Shown piece after piece: positions 16,833 to 25,667 of a DNA stretch of 64,000 nucleotides. Source of the stretch: Vulcanimicrobiota bacterium (GTDB lineage: Bacteria; Vulcanimicrobiota; Vulcanimicrobiia; Vulcanimicrobiales; Vulcanimicrobiaceae). Position 1 is the stretch's first letter, and every line of letters starts with the position of its first letter. The DNA is taken from the NCBI GenBank assembly GCA_003151115.1, contig PLWS01000002.1, positions 310,001 through 374,000 on the forward strand. The letters are read 5' to 3'. Both the position numbers and the translations under genes were made by a program. The notes below the pieces were generated by a model that saw only the letters and a list, made by a program, of their open reading frames with translations, had not been told where the DNA came from and made no database searches.

Positions 16833-18126
16833 CACAGTCGTTCCGTAATACGTCATCGATGCTTTCACGTTTCGCGATCAGCGTGTGCGTCCCGCCCCGT
16901 ACGGCGACCACCGCCGGCCGCGTAAAACGATTGTAATTGCCCGCCATGCTGTAAGTATATGCCCCGGTCGTGCACATCGCGATCAGATCCCCCTCGGCCG
17001 CATCGGAAGGCAAGCGCGCGGTGCCGAGCTCATCGTTTTCACAAGAACGTCCGCACAGGATGGTTTCTTGCAGCGGCCCGCTTTCACGCGCGGCATAGGC
17101 ATGATGGTACGCGCCATAGAGTGCGGGGCGGGGATTTTCGTAGATACCGCCGTCGACGATGACGAACGGCTTGCCGGACTGGCGCTTGGCGGACATCACG
17201 CGATAGAGCGTTGTGCCGGCTTGCGCGACGAGCGCACGGCCGGGTTCGATGCCAATCTGCGGAAGGGGAAGATTCCAGCGCTTGGCGTCTTTGCGCGCCG
17301 CGTTTGCGATCTCCGCAATGGTCTTATCCGCATCGAACGTATCAGGCTCGTCGGGATGCATCGAAACACCGAAACCGCCGCCCACGACGATGCGCTCCGT
17401 CACAAAGCCGGCGGCCGCGGCAAAAGCGGCCCGCTCCATGAGCGCGTGCGTATTTTCGACGAACGTCTGCGTGTCGTAGATCTGCGAGCCGAGATGCGAG
17501 TGCAGTCCCTCAAACTGTAGGCCGGGCAATTTTTTGAGTGTCTCCAACGCCGCCGGCAGAGCGGCCGTATCGAAGCCGAATTTGGTGCGCGCTCCGCCCG
17601 TGCGTACGAATTCGTGGGTATGCGCTTCGATGCCGGAGTTGACTCGCAGCAGAACGGAGATTTTCGCGCCGCCGGAACGGCTGCCCAGACGCCGCAACTC
17701 CTCGATGTTGTCGACGATCACGCGCGCCACGCGCCCTTCGGCGGCTGCGTCGAGTTCCTCGCCGGTCTTTCCGCACCCGTGAAAGGCGATGCGGTCAGGT
17801 GGAAAGGCGGCGCGTTCAGCCGTGGCCAGTTCGCCGAGCGAGCAGACGTCGAGGTGCAGCGGCGTGTGCTTTAAGTGGCGCGCGAGCGCGACAAGCAGCA
17901 GCGCTTTGCCGGCGTAGGCGATTTCGACCGAGTGCGGAGCGCACGCTTGCAGAAACTGTGCGATCGCCGCGTCGAATACGCCGTAATCGACTGCAAGCAG
18001 CGGCGTGCCGTAGGTAGCGGCAAGTTCGTCGGCGGAAACGCCGCCGGCAAACAGCTCGCCGCCGCGCCGCTCGTGTCCCGGAGCAAGGCCGCCGCGCCAG
18101 CGTACGGGCGCAGAGTTCCCGATCAT
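16825..18126 (-). CDS. lysA: Diaminopimelate decarboxylase
   Basis: The 433-aa fold-III PLP enzyme makes L-lysine from meso-diaminopimelate. PLP lysine K74 lies in EIAYAGKALLL. It also has HSHLGSQI, the glycine loop VGGGFGVS, PGRALVA, and the C-terminal CGRSCENDEL and MCTTGAYTYSMAGNYN that complete the active site across the dimer. ATG at 18126. It is the first gene of a minus-strand run lysA-dacB-SIS, with an 8-base overlap to dacB, joining lysine/DAP supply and peptidoglycan processing. Confidence 0.95.
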   Translation of the reverse strand: MIGNSAPVRWRGGLAPGHERRGGELFAGGVSADELAATYGTPLLAVDYGVFDAAIAQFLQACAPHSVEIAYAGKALLLVALARHLKHTPLHLDVCSLGELATAERAAFPPDRIAFHGCGKTGEELDAAAEGRVARVIVDNIEELRRLGSRSGGAKISVLLRVNSGIEAHTHEFVRTGGARTKFGFDTAALPAALETLKKLPGLQFEGLHSHLGSQIYDTQTFVENTHALMERAAFAAAAGFVTERIVVGGGFGVSMHPDEPDTFDADKTIAEIANAARKDAKRWNLPLPQIGIEPGRALVAQAGTTLYRVMSAKRQSGKPFVIVDGGIYENPRPALYGAYHHAYAARESGPLQETILCGRSCENDELGTARLPSDAAEGDLIAMCTTGAYTYSMAGNYNRFTRPAVVAVRGGTHTLIAKRESIDDVLRNDCDE

Positions 18127-18155
18127 TGCATCTCTTGCTTTGGCCCAAACCGTGC

Positions 18156-18206
18156 TTTGTCATCCTGAGCGGCGCGGAGTTGCGCGCCTGTCGAAGGTCG
18201 AAGGCG
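18156..18206. repeat. Short dispersed repeat copy 2
   Basis: TTTGTCATCCTGAGCGGCGC followed by CTGTCGAAGGTCGAAGG matches the widely seen CATCCTGAGC...GTCGAAGG interspersed-repeat type. It occupies the gap between the divergent lysA and amidase genes and could hold or replace the amidase promoter. Confidence 0.5.
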
Positions 18207-18211
18207 CGATC

Positions 18212-18775
18212 ATGGAATATCCGTTCTGGAAACTGCGCGAGTGGACGCCCGATCTGCCGGAAGGCCGCGTAGACAACATCTATATCCATTGGTCGGCGCA
18301 TGACTACCGCTCTGTTTTCCCCGCCTATCATTTCTGCGTGGCGCTCGATGATGACGGTGATATTATCGTCGTCAACACGCACGACGTGCGGGAAAATATG
18401 CGCAATGTTTATGACGCTCCGGACGAACCGTACGCCGCCCACACGCGCAAACGCAACTCGTTTGCTCTCGGAATCTCCGTCATGGGCATGCAAGACTCAA
18501 AGCCCGGCGACTTCGGACCGTATCCGCTCACGCCCGAACTCATCGATGCACTGTGTTTGGTTGCAGCGAAACTCGCGTCGCGTTATGGCGTTCCGGTCGA
18601 CGCGGAGCACATCATGACGCATGCGGAGGCCGGGCTCCTCGACGGATATTTCGGAACCGAACCCCAGCAGCGGTGGGACATCGCGCGGCTGCAGCCCGAT
18701 CTGCGCCCGCTCGTGCCGCAAGACGCGCTCGATGCGGGAGAAGAATTGCGCTTGCGAATCCGCCGCTTCAGCTAG
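18212..18775 (+). CDS. Amidase_2-like (AmpD/PGRP-fold) N-acetylmuramoyl-L-alanine amidase-like protein
   Basis: The 187-aa protein has NIYIHWSAHDYR and AYHFCVALDDDGDI at the N-terminus and THAEAGLLDGYFGTEPQQRW later. These match the zinc-ligand and catalytic regions of the type-2 amidase fold (His in HWS, His in THAE, Asp in RWDI). The ATG at 18212 is preferred because the 24-codon extension is made of a dispersed repeat. No signal peptide is visible, so it would act on recycled muropeptides in the cytoplasm or be exported unconventionally. The 3' end overlaps manA by 8 bases. Confidence 0.75.
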   Translation: MEYPFWKLREWTPDLPEGRVDNIYIHWSAHDYRSVFPAYHFCVALDDDGDIIVVNTHDVRENMRNVYDAPDEPYAAHTRKRNSFALGISVMGMQDSKPGDFGPYPLTPELIDALCLVAAKLASRYGVPVDAEHIMTHAEAGLLDGYFGTEPQQRWDIARLQPDLRPLVPQDALDAGEELRLRIRRFS

Positions 18776-19835
18776 GGGCAAACTGCGCGAGGAATTGCTC
18801 GATGACGGGTTGCGCGACGCCTGCGTCGTGCAGTCGCTGCTTCATTGTTTCAGTCGAGGCGGGCGGTGTGACGAGCAAGAACGGCGATGCGGCTCTGTTA
18901 CCGGAGATTCTCACGTTTTGCGCGGCGGCAGGAATGAGCGCGGTCTGGTAGCGGTGCAAGTGCGCGCTTCCGTCATCGCAGGCCAAGTCGAGTTCGTCTT
19001 CGAGCGTCATGACGATGAGCGGACGGTCGTGCGTGCCCATTGAGGCTGGCGTTTCCGTTGCCGTAACGCGTTCGACAATGAAGTGCGAGTCTGCGATGAG
19101 CGCTGTACGCTGAAAACCTTCGAAGGCATAAGCGAGTTCGGAAAGCGCGTTCGACGTGCCGGCTTTGTAGTTGAGAACGTCGGCGGCTTTTTGAACGTGA
19201 AGCTCGCGCGGCTTGCCGTCGGGTCCGACGCGGTTCCAGTCGAAGATGCGATACGTCAGATCGCTGGCCTGCTGCGTTTCGAAGATCACGATGCCCGCGC
19301 CGATTGCGTGCAGCAGGCCGGCGGGAATGTAAAATGCGTCTCCGGCTTCGATCGGTACGCGGCGCAGAATTTCCCCGAGCGATCCGTCGGCGACGCGTTG
19401 TTCGTACTCTTCACGCGTGGTGTCGCGCGTCCAGCCCATCACGAGCTCCGCGCCCGGTTTGGCTTGCAGAACGTACCAACATTCGGTCTTGCCGTTGGGC
19501 TGATGTTCGACGCGTTGCGCGTAGGCGTCGTCGGGGTGCACTTGTACCGAAAGCGAATCGCACGCGTCGATAATCTTCGTAAGTATCGGGAAAATACGCG
19601 ACGGGTCGATGGAAGCCAGCAGTTTTGCGCCCAGCGAAGCGCGCAGTTGCGCAACGGTTTGGCCGGCGAGCGGTCCGTTCGTGACCTGATTTTCGTCCCA
19701 GCATTCCCAGCTTTCGCCGATCTTTATCCCGGGGTCGCCGTCTTTGCCGAATTCCCTGACCAAATCGTCACCGCCCCAAATGGCCGGAGCGAGTTTGGGC
19801 TGCAGCACGTAGGGATACAGCGAATCGTCAGACAC
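18768..19835 (-). CDS. manA: Mannose-6-phosphate isomerase, type I (class I ManA)
   Basis: The 355-aa cupin isomerase interconverts mannose-6-P and fructose-6-P. Zinc ligand regions are visible: SVQVHPDD (His), GKTECWYVL (Glu) and YIPAGLLHAIG (His). PKLAPAIWGG and TYRIFDWNR are also family signatures. The start is GTG at 19835, overlapping the end of pabBC by 8 bases; the frame upstream of that only shadows pabBC. ManA supplies mannose for polysaccharide synthesis or catabolism. Confidence 0.93.
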   Translation of the reverse strand: MSDDSLYPYVLQPKLAPAIWGGDDLVREFGKDGDPGIKIGESWECWDENQVTNGPLAGQTVAQLRASLGAKLLASIDPSRIFPILTKIIDACDSLSVQVHPDDAYAQRVEHQPNGKTECWYVLQAKPGAELVMGWTRDTTREEYEQRVADGSLGEILRRVPIEAGDAFYIPAGLLHAIGAGIVIFETQQASDLTYRIFDWNRVGPDGKPRELHVQKAADVLNYKAGTSNALSELAYAFEGFQRTALIADSHFIVERVTATETPASMGTHDRPLIVMTLEDELDLACDDGSAHLHRYQTALIPAAAQNVRISGNRAASPFLLVTPPASTETMKQRLHDAGVAQPVIEQFLAQFAPS

Positions 19836-21513
19836 GGTTACGTTCGCTCGCGAGCTGGGCTTTGAGCAGTCCGCGCGCCGAATTTCCCACGAAGACCTCC
19901 TGTGCGGATCGCAAGTCGTCCTCGTGCAGCACGCGTTCGACGGCTTCGCCGCGCGAGACCAGCGCATTGCGCAGAACTCCCGGCAAGACGCCGCAGCTCA
20001 AGGGCGGCGTATAGAGTGTGCCGTCAATGCGCGCAAAAAGATTGGTTCGCGATCCTTCGGTCAACTCGCCGCGCTCATTTCGCAGCAGGGCGTCGAAGCA
20101 TCCCGCTCGCTGTGCGTACTCCGCGGCCGCGTCGTAAGCGGGCCGCCAGGACGTTTTGTACTGCAGCATGGGATCGCCGGATCGCACGCGTTCCTCCGAG
20201 ACGAGAATCGTGACGCGCTCCCTGATCGCTTGTAGTTGCTCGGTGGCCACCGACGCCGCTCCGTCGAGGCCGAGCCGGATGCGAACGAGGGCCGGCACGC
20301 CGCGCGCGTTGAGTTCGTTTAGGCTGCGGCGCAGTTCCCCATCGTCAAATGCAATAGCGAAATGCTTCGCGGCGCCGCGTAAGCGCTCCAGGTGCGCGTT
20401 GATGTCGCTCGGCTGCGGTCCGCAGCGCAGCGTTTCCAGGCACGCGAACCCGGCGAGAGCCGGCGCGACGAAAGCGGTTTTGAGCAGCACTTCGCGCCAT
20501 TCGTCTTCGGCTTGCGAGTCGGTGACGATGCCGCCGCCGGCGTCGAGCCGTCCGGCGCCCTGAGCGCGATCGATTTGCAGCGTGCGAATGGCGACGTTCC
20601 ACCAGCCGCGCCGTTCCGGCATCAGGTAACCGATGCTGCCGGTATAGATTTCGCGGGTTCGCGGTTCGAAACGCGCGATGTGCGCCATTGCGGCGCGCTT
20701 GGGCGCGCCGGTGACGCTTCCGCATGGAAAGGTTGCGCGGAAGATCTCGCTCAGCGGCGTTTCGGGAAGGGGCGTTCCTGAAACCGTCGACGTCATTGTC
20801 GCAAACGTCGGGTACCGTTCGATCGAAAAAAGTTCATCGGCCTTTACGCCGTCGCAGATCTTGTGCAGATCGTTGCGCAACAAGTCGACGATCATCAAGT
20901 GCTCCGCGCGGTTCTTGGCGTTGTTCAGCTCGCCGGCTTCGTTCGGGGGGGCTGTTCCTTTCATCGGTTTGGTTACGAGCCGGCCGTCTTCAAACCGCAG
21001 AAAGAGTTCCGGGGAAAACGACAAGAGTGCGAGATCGCCGTCTTCCACGTAGGCGCAGTAGCGGGCTTCGCTTTGTTTCGCGAGCAGGCGATACGCGCCG
21101 AACGTTTCGCCGGAAAATGCGAAATCGAACGGCAGCGTGTAATTCACCTGATAGACTTCGCCGTCGCGAATTGCCGAGCGGATTGCGCCTATCCCCAGGT
21201 CGTATTCGCTTCGTTCGATGCGAGCTGCGGGCGGCGTCATGCGGAAGTCGAGCGGCCCGGTCTCGAGGTCGATCGTTTGCGGCGCGTCGTAGACGCCGAG
21301 CGCCAGCAATGGCGCCTGCGCATCGCGTTGCGGAAGTCCGTTGCAGCTTGCGCCCAGTTCGTAAGAAAGAAAGCCAGCGATGCAGTAGCCAGCCGACAGC
21401 GCCGCGTCCGCTGCGTCCAGAGTGCCCCACGCTTCGTCCGGCGAGGCGGCTCGAAAGACGTGGATCGGTGAATCGAAGAGCAGGGCCGGGCCCGATCCGG
21501 CTACGACGCGCAG
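19828..21513 (-). CDS. pabBC: Aminodeoxychorismate synthase component I fused to aminodeoxychorismate lyase (PabB-PabC)
   Basis: The N-terminal two-thirds is a chorismate-binding PabB domain (IRDGEVYQVNYTLPF, KPMKGTAPP, HLMIVDLLRNDL, FPCGSVTGAPK). The rest is a class-IV aminotransferase-fold PabC (LQYKTSWRPAYD, ERGELTEGSRTNLF, CGVLPGVLR). Together they make p-aminobenzoate for folate. The conserved PabB N-terminus (FDSPIHVFRAASPDEAWG, GYCIAGFLSYELGA) is read upstream of the first canonical start (TTG at 21309). The frame runs back to CTG at 21513, preceded by GGGGA, which I take as the likely start. If so it overlaps the upstream gene by 13 bases. A TTG start would leave PabB lacking about 68 residues. 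Confidence 0.88.
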   Translation of the reverse strand: MRVVAGSGPALLFDSPIHVFRAASPDEAWGTLDAADAALSAGYCIAGFLSYELGASCNGLPQRDAQAPLLALGVYDAPQTIDLETGPLDFRMTPPAARIERSEYDLGIGAIRSAIRDGEVYQVNYTLPFDFAFSGETFGAYRLLAKQSEARYCAYVEDGDLALLSFSPELFLRFEDGRLVTKPMKGTAPPNEAGELNNAKNRAEHLMIVDLLRNDLHKICDGVKADELFSIERYPTFATMTSTVSGTPLPETPLSEIFRATFPCGSVTGAPKRAAMAHIARFEPRTREIYTGSIGYLMPERRGWWNVAIRTLQIDRAQGAGRLDAGGGIVTDSQAEDEWREVLLKTAFVAPALAGFACLETLRCGPQPSDINAHLERLRGAAKHFAIAFDDGELRRSLNELNARGVPALVRIRLGLDGAASVATEQLQAIRERVTILVSEERVRSGDPMLQYKTSWRPAYDAAAEYAQRAGCFDALLRNERGELTEGSRTNLFARIDGTLYTPPLSCGVLPGVLRNALVSRGEAVERVLHEDDLRSAQEVFVGNSARGLLKAQLASERNRV

Positions 21514-21758
21514 ATTTCCCCGCGTTCGACGATCGACTTGAACCGGTGCAAGTCTTCGGGCGACGTGCTATAAGGAACGCTGGCGTTGGGATTGTGCGTC
21601 TGCCCGTCGGGCATCGATGCGATTCCGAGCGCTGCGTAGATCGGGCAATAACCGGTTGCGGCGCGATAGAGCAGATGGGCCGCAGCGGCGCCTATCAGCA
21701 TCCCGGCGCCGAGCGAGAGCCATCGTTCGGATGGGGCAACGTTGCGTCCGTCGTGCAT
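21501..21758 (-). CDS. Small inner-membrane protein, YgaP/DUF2892-like
   Basis: The 85-aa protein begins NVAPSERWLSLGAGMLIGAA and has CPIYAALGI, the typical DUF2892/YgaP membrane-domain pattern with a hydrophobic segment and a following Cys-Pro. The C-terminal 40 residues are soluble and acidic (STSPEDLHRFKSIVERGEI). GAGGAGAG lies 8 bases upstream of the ATG. It directly precedes and probably overlaps pabBC. Function in the family is unclear; some members carry rhodanese domains, absent here. Confidence 0.75.
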   Translation of the reverse strand: MHDGRNVAPSERWLSLGAGMLIGAAAAHLLYRAATGYCPIYAALGIASMPDGQTHNPNASVPYSTSPEDLHRFKSIVERGEICAS

Positions 21759-21791
21759 GCGATTACTCTCCTCGTCCCTAAGTACCCAAAC

Positions 21792-23201
21792 GTGCGCGTC
21801 CACGTCGGCATCGGCTCGAACCTCGGCGACCGGCAGGCCAATATTCTTGCGGCTCTGCAGCGGCTTCGGCGCAAAAGCCGCGTGCTGGCGGTTTCGTCGT
21901 TTTTTGAAAGCGCCCCCGCGGAAGGCGCGGAGGGCCCGCCGTTCCTCAACGTCGCGGCAGAACTGGAGACCGCACTTGATCGCGAGAGTTTTCAGGAACT
22001 CGCACGCGGCGTTGAAGTGTCGGTCGGCCGGCCGGGAAAACAGCGCTTGGCGGCACGGGCCATCGATATCGATCTGCTCGCAGCCGGCGACGACTACGTT
22101 CATCCGGCGCTCGCGCAGCGTCCGTACAATCTCGTTCCGCTCGCCGAAATCGCGCCGCAATTCGCGCAACTCGCAGCCGCGTTGAAGACCAACGGCGTCC
22201 ACAAACGCGCGCGTTCGCTGCACTTCGACGCGAACCGCCAGGAAGAGACTCCCGACGTACGGCTCTCACTCGACCGCGTCGGCGTGTCGCGCGTGCGCCG
22301 GATCGTTCGGCTGAATGTCGCAGGCCGCGAACAAGTTTTCAACGGCGAGTTTACGATGCTCGCCGATCTCGCGCCCGATAAAGCCGGCGTGCACATGTCG
22401 CGCTTTCACGAAATCTTGGAAGAGGCGGCGTTGGAAGTGCTGGCTCGAACCGATGCGCCGTCGCGGATCGAAGGTTTGGTCGAAGCGATCGCCCGCGAGA
22501 TCGTGCGAACGCAGCGCGCCGTGCGCGCCGACGTGCGTCTGCGCGCCGAGTTTGCGCTCGAGCGGTGGACGCCGGTCAGCGGAAAGCGCGGCGAGGAGAC
22601 CTACACGCTGACGGGCATCGCGCACGCGGACGGCGCCGGCGTACGCCGCGCGATCGGAGTCGAGGCCGAGGGGATGACCGCGTGCCCGTGCGCGCAGGCG
22701 ATGGTTCGCGAGCAAAGTTTCAACGATCTGCGTGAGGCCGGTTTCTCGGAGTCCGATGCGCGCCGCGCGCTCGAAGCGCTGCCGGTCGCCACGCACAACC
22801 AGCGCGGACGCGGCAGCGTTTTGATCGGCGCGCTGCCGCAAGAGATGCCGGCGGTCGAAGATCTGGTCGAGATCGTCGAGAATGCGATGTCGAGCGAAAC
22901 GTACGACCTGCTTAAGCGGCCCGACGAGTTTTTCGTGGTCAACAAAGCGCACCACAATCCCAAGTTCGTCGAAGACGTCGTGCGCGGTATCTTGGCCGGC
23001 GCGCTCGAGATGTACGAAGACTTTCCGGACGGGACGTTCATCAGTGCTTCTCAGGTCAATTACGAATCGATCCACAAGCATGACGCGTTTGCCGAAGCGT
23101 TCGGCACGTTCGGAGAATTGCGCGGCGAATTGCGCGGCGGCGCCTACGCCGGCCGCAAAACGGATTTGACGGCTTGGCTCGCGGCACGCAGCTCGTCCTA
23201 A
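21792..23201 (+). CDS. FolK-FolE2 fusion: 6-hydroxymethyl-dihydropterin pyrophosphokinase plus GTP cyclohydrolase IB
   Basis: Residues about 1-145 form a FolK (HPPK) domain: GIGSNLGDRQANIL, PFLNVAAELET, RAIDIDLLAAGDD and PYNLVPLAEIAP. Residues about 150-469 are a FolE2 (GCYH-IB) domain: RVGVSRVRRIVRL, AGVHMSRFHEILEE, MTACPCAQAM with the metal Cys, and VARATHNQ-type segments. The fusion joins the first and a later step of dihydrofolate synthesis in one chain, beside pabBC on the other strand. Start GTG 21792; another GTG at 21753 is possible. The FolK part is slightly shorter than standalone enzymes. Confidence 0.9.
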   Translation: MRVHVGIGSNLGDRQANILAALQRLRRKSRVLAVSSFFESAPAEGAEGPPFLNVAAELETALDRESFQELARGVEVSVGRPGKQRLAARAIDIDLLAAGDDYVHPALAQRPYNLVPLAEIAPQFAQLAAALKTNGVHKRARSLHFDANRQEETPDVRLSLDRVGVSRVRRIVRLNVAGREQVFNGEFTMLADLAPDKAGVHMSRFHEILEEAALEVLARTDAPSRIEGLVEAIAREIVRTQRAVRADVRLRAEFALERWTPVSGKRGEETYTLTGIAHADGAGVRRAIGVEAEGMTACPCAQAMVREQSFNDLREAGFSESDARRALEALPVATHNQRGRGSVLIGALPQEMPAVEDLVEIVENAMSSETYDLLKRPDEFFVVNKAHHNPKFVEDVVRGILAGALEMYEDFPDGTFISASQVNYESIHKHDAFAEAFGTFGELRGELRGGAYAGRKTDLTAWLAARSSS

Positions 23202-24709
23202 AAAACGCGCGCGCATACCGTTACGACCCGCAAGCGCGCACCTATTCCCGGCACGAAGGTGTGGTGCTGGAAGACGGCCGGATCGCATCCTTGGATCCCA
23301 GCGATGCCGGAGCCGGCGTCGCGTCGATCGATGTCGGCGGTGCGACGGTCTTGCCGGCGTTTGCGGATTGTCACGTGCACCTCACCGACACCGGCTATTT
23401 CACCGGGGCGCGCAATTTTGACGCCGTGCGCTCGTATGAGGAATTTGCCGCCGCGGTGCGCGAGCTGCCGCGCGAGAGTTACGTGCTCGCCGGTCAGTAT
23501 GACGAAAGCGCGTGGCGCGACGGCCGTGCCGCCGATGCCGCGCCGCTCGAACGGGAGTTTTCCGAAACGTTTGCGATGCTCGTGCGCATCGACGGCCATT
23601 CGTGCGTCGTCAATCGCAAGACATTCGCGTGGCTGAACTTGCCGCCCGAAACCACGGGCATCGAAAAAAATGCGTCCGGCGAACCCAGCGGCAAGCTCTC
23701 CCTCGAAGCCAACTGGCGCGCGCAGTCGGCATTCATGGCCGCGCTGCCGCAGGGCGCCAAGCGCGCCGCCGAAGCGCGGGCCGTGGAACTGGCCCTTTCG
23801 CGCGGATGCCTCCATTTGCACGCGCAATTCGTCGGCTTCGCGCGCGACGAATACGCCGCGGAGATTGCGGCGCTCCGCGACCTGCCAGGAGCCAAATGGT
23901 ATCCCAAGGTGTGCGAGCCGGATCCGCAGCTGGCCAAAGAGCTCGGCTTACCGTATATCGGCGGCGACATTTTCTTGGATGGTTCCATCGGCAGCTGCAC
24001 CGCCGCCGTCAGCGAACCGTTTCTTTCAGGTGCAGGCAGCGGCTGCGGCGACCTTCGCTACAGCGACGCGCAAGTTTTCGAATATTTTTCCGCCGCGGAA
24101 ACGCTCGGTATCTCGGCCGGCGTGCACGCGATCGGCGATCGGGCGATCGAACAGGCCGTCGCTACATGGGAACGCATCTTACACGGCAAGCCCAGCCAGA
24201 ACGGCTGCCGGCATTTCATCGAGCATTTCGAGATTGCGCGTGACGATCAGATCGAACGCTGCGCGCGGCTTGGAATATATCTCTCCATGCAGCCGCAGTT
24301 CGATTTGCTGTGGGGCGGCGCGGGCGGAATGTACGAGCGGCGTTTGGGAACGGAGCGCGCGCGTTCGATGAACGCACTGCGCCGCATCGAGCAGGCCGGC
24401 GGCGTGCTCTGCGGCGGCGACGACAGCCCGGTTTGCGACTTGAACCCGCTGCTGGGCATGCAAGCGGCGGTCTCACACCACGAGGCCGGCGAACGGCTTT
24501 CGCCCGCATCCGCGCTCACGATGTACACCTACAATGCCGCGCGGCTCGGGCATGCTGAAGTTCGGACGGGCTTGCTCGCCGAAGGGTATGCTGCGGATCT
24601 CGTCATGCTCGACAAAGATCCGCTCGACGGCGCGGCGTTTACGCAATGCCGTGTTTTGTCCACTTGGTGCGACGGAGAGATCGTGTATGCAGAAGATCGA
24701 ACGCTCTAA
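23174..24709 (+). CDS. YtcJ-like metal-dependent amidohydrolase (Amidohydro_3 family)
   Basis: The 511-aa protein has the beta-sandwich N-terminus and the metal motif ADCHVHLTD, then LVRIDGHSCVVN, GDIFLDGSIGSCTA, GVHAIGDRAIEQ, CRHFIEHFEI and GGDDSPVCDLNPL, all typical of YtcJ-type amidohydrolases of the AdeC superfamily. These hydrolyse exocyclic amide or ester-like bonds of mostly unknown substrates. The TTG start at 23174 overlaps the folK-folE2 stop by 28 bases, so they are likely co-transcribed. No signal peptide. Confidence 0.88.
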   Translation: MARGTQLVLKNARAYRYDPQARTYSRHEGVVLEDGRIASLDPSDAGAGVASIDVGGATVLPAFADCHVHLTDTGYFTGARNFDAVRSYEEFAAAVRELPRESYVLAGQYDESAWRDGRAADAAPLEREFSETFAMLVRIDGHSCVVNRKTFAWLNLPPETTGIEKNASGEPSGKLSLEANWRAQSAFMAALPQGAKRAAEARAVELALSRGCLHLHAQFVGFARDEYAAEIAALRDLPGAKWYPKVCEPDPQLAKELGLPYIGGDIFLDGSIGSCTAAVSEPFLSGAGSGCGDLRYSDAQVFEYFSAAETLGISAGVHAIGDRAIEQAVATWERILHGKPSQNGCRHFIEHFEIARDDQIERCARLGIYLSMQPQFDLLWGGAGGMYERRLGTERARSMNALRRIEQAGGVLCGGDDSPVCDLNPLLGMQAAVSHHEAGERLSPASALTMYTYNAARLGHAEVRTGLLAEGYAADLVMLDKDPLDGAAFTQCRVLSTWCDGEIVYAEDRTL

Positions 24710-25667
24710 GTTTCTTGCTCTGACCGGCGGCGCCGCCGCTGCGTGTGCGATTCCGCTGCCGGCATTTGCCGCAATCGAATCGGGTGTGGCCCTGCATACG
24801 GCAACCGGATCGATCTTCGGAACGCTTCTGTTGCCGGCGAGCGCAAAGCCGGCGCCCGTCGTGCTGCTTATCGCCGGTTCTGGACCGACGGATCGCGATG
24901 GCAACAATCCGCTGCTTCCCGGAAAAAATGATTCGCTCAAGCTCCTGGCCACGGCGCTGGCTTCGCGGGGCGTCGCGTCTTTGCGTTACGACAAGCGGGG
25001 CATCGCGGCGAGCGCGGCTGCGATGACCGCTGAAAAAGACCTTCGTTTTGATACGTACGTCGACGATGCTGCGGGCTGGGCAGCGCTGCTGGCGCGAGAT
25101 CCCCGGCTATCGCACATTACCGTTGCGGGCCACAGCGAAGGATCGCTGCTCGGAATGATTGCCGCACAGCGCGGTGGTGTTGCAGCTTACGTTTCGCTTG
25201 AGGGTGCAGGGCGGCCGGCATCCACGGTTATTCGGGAACAACTGCGCCCCGCGCTGACGCCCGCACTCTTGGCGCAAGCCGACACCATCATCGCCCAGTT
25301 AAATGCGGGGACCGTTTACACAGGTGCCATACCGCCCGAACTGCAGTCACTTTTTCATGCGTCGGTCCAGCCGTATCTCATCTCGTGGTTTAAGTACGAT
25401 CCGGCCGTGGAGATCGGGAAGCTCAAAATCCCGGCCACGATTGTCCAGGGAACGGCGGACGTGCAGGTGACGATGGCGGATGCACAAGCGCTCAAAGCCG
25501 GCGATCCAGGCGCGAGCCTCGTTGTGGTGCCCGGAATGAATCACGTGCTCAAGATCTCGCCCGACGTTTCGAGCCGAGCCGCGATCATCGCCGGCTACAC
25601 GAATCCGGCGCTGCCGGTAGCGCCGCCGGTCATTAGCGCGGTCGCGTCCGCCGCGAAAACTAAATAA
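24687..25667 (+). CDS. Exported alpha/beta hydrolase
   Basis: The 326-aa serine hydrolase has signal sequence FLALTGGAAAACAIPLPAFA, oxyanion region LLIAGSGPTDRDGN, nucleophile elbow AGHSEGSLLGM (Ser), an Asp in IVQGTADVQV and a His in PGMNHVLK. This is the fold of dienelactone-hydrolase/prolyl-oligopeptidase-like periplasmic esterases. The ATG at 24687 has GGAGAGA upstream and overlaps the amidohydrolase gene by 23 bases. The 3' end overlaps mrp by 8 bases on the opposite strand. Substrate unknown. Confidence 0.87.
   Translation: MQKIERSKFLALTGGAAAACAIPLPAFAAIESGVALHTATGSIFGTLLLPASAKPAPVVLLIAGSGPTDRDGNNPLLPGKNDSLKLLATALASRGVASLRYDKRGIAASAAAMTAEKDLRFDTYVDDAAGWAALLARDPRLSHITVAGHSEGSLLGMIAAQRGGVAAYVSLEGAGRPASTVIREQLRPALTPALLAQADTIIAQLNAGTVYTGAIPPELQSLFHASVQPYLISWFKYDPAVEIGKLKIPATIVQGTADVQVTMADAQALKAGDPGASLVVVPGMNHVLKISPDVSSRAAIIAGYTNPALPVAPPVISAVASAAKTK

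Noticed and set aside
20724-21791. N-terminal extension of the FolK-FolE2 frame (about 356 codons)
   Set aside because: Arg/Ser-rich shadow of pabBC; the FolK fold begins at VRVHVGIGSNLGD.
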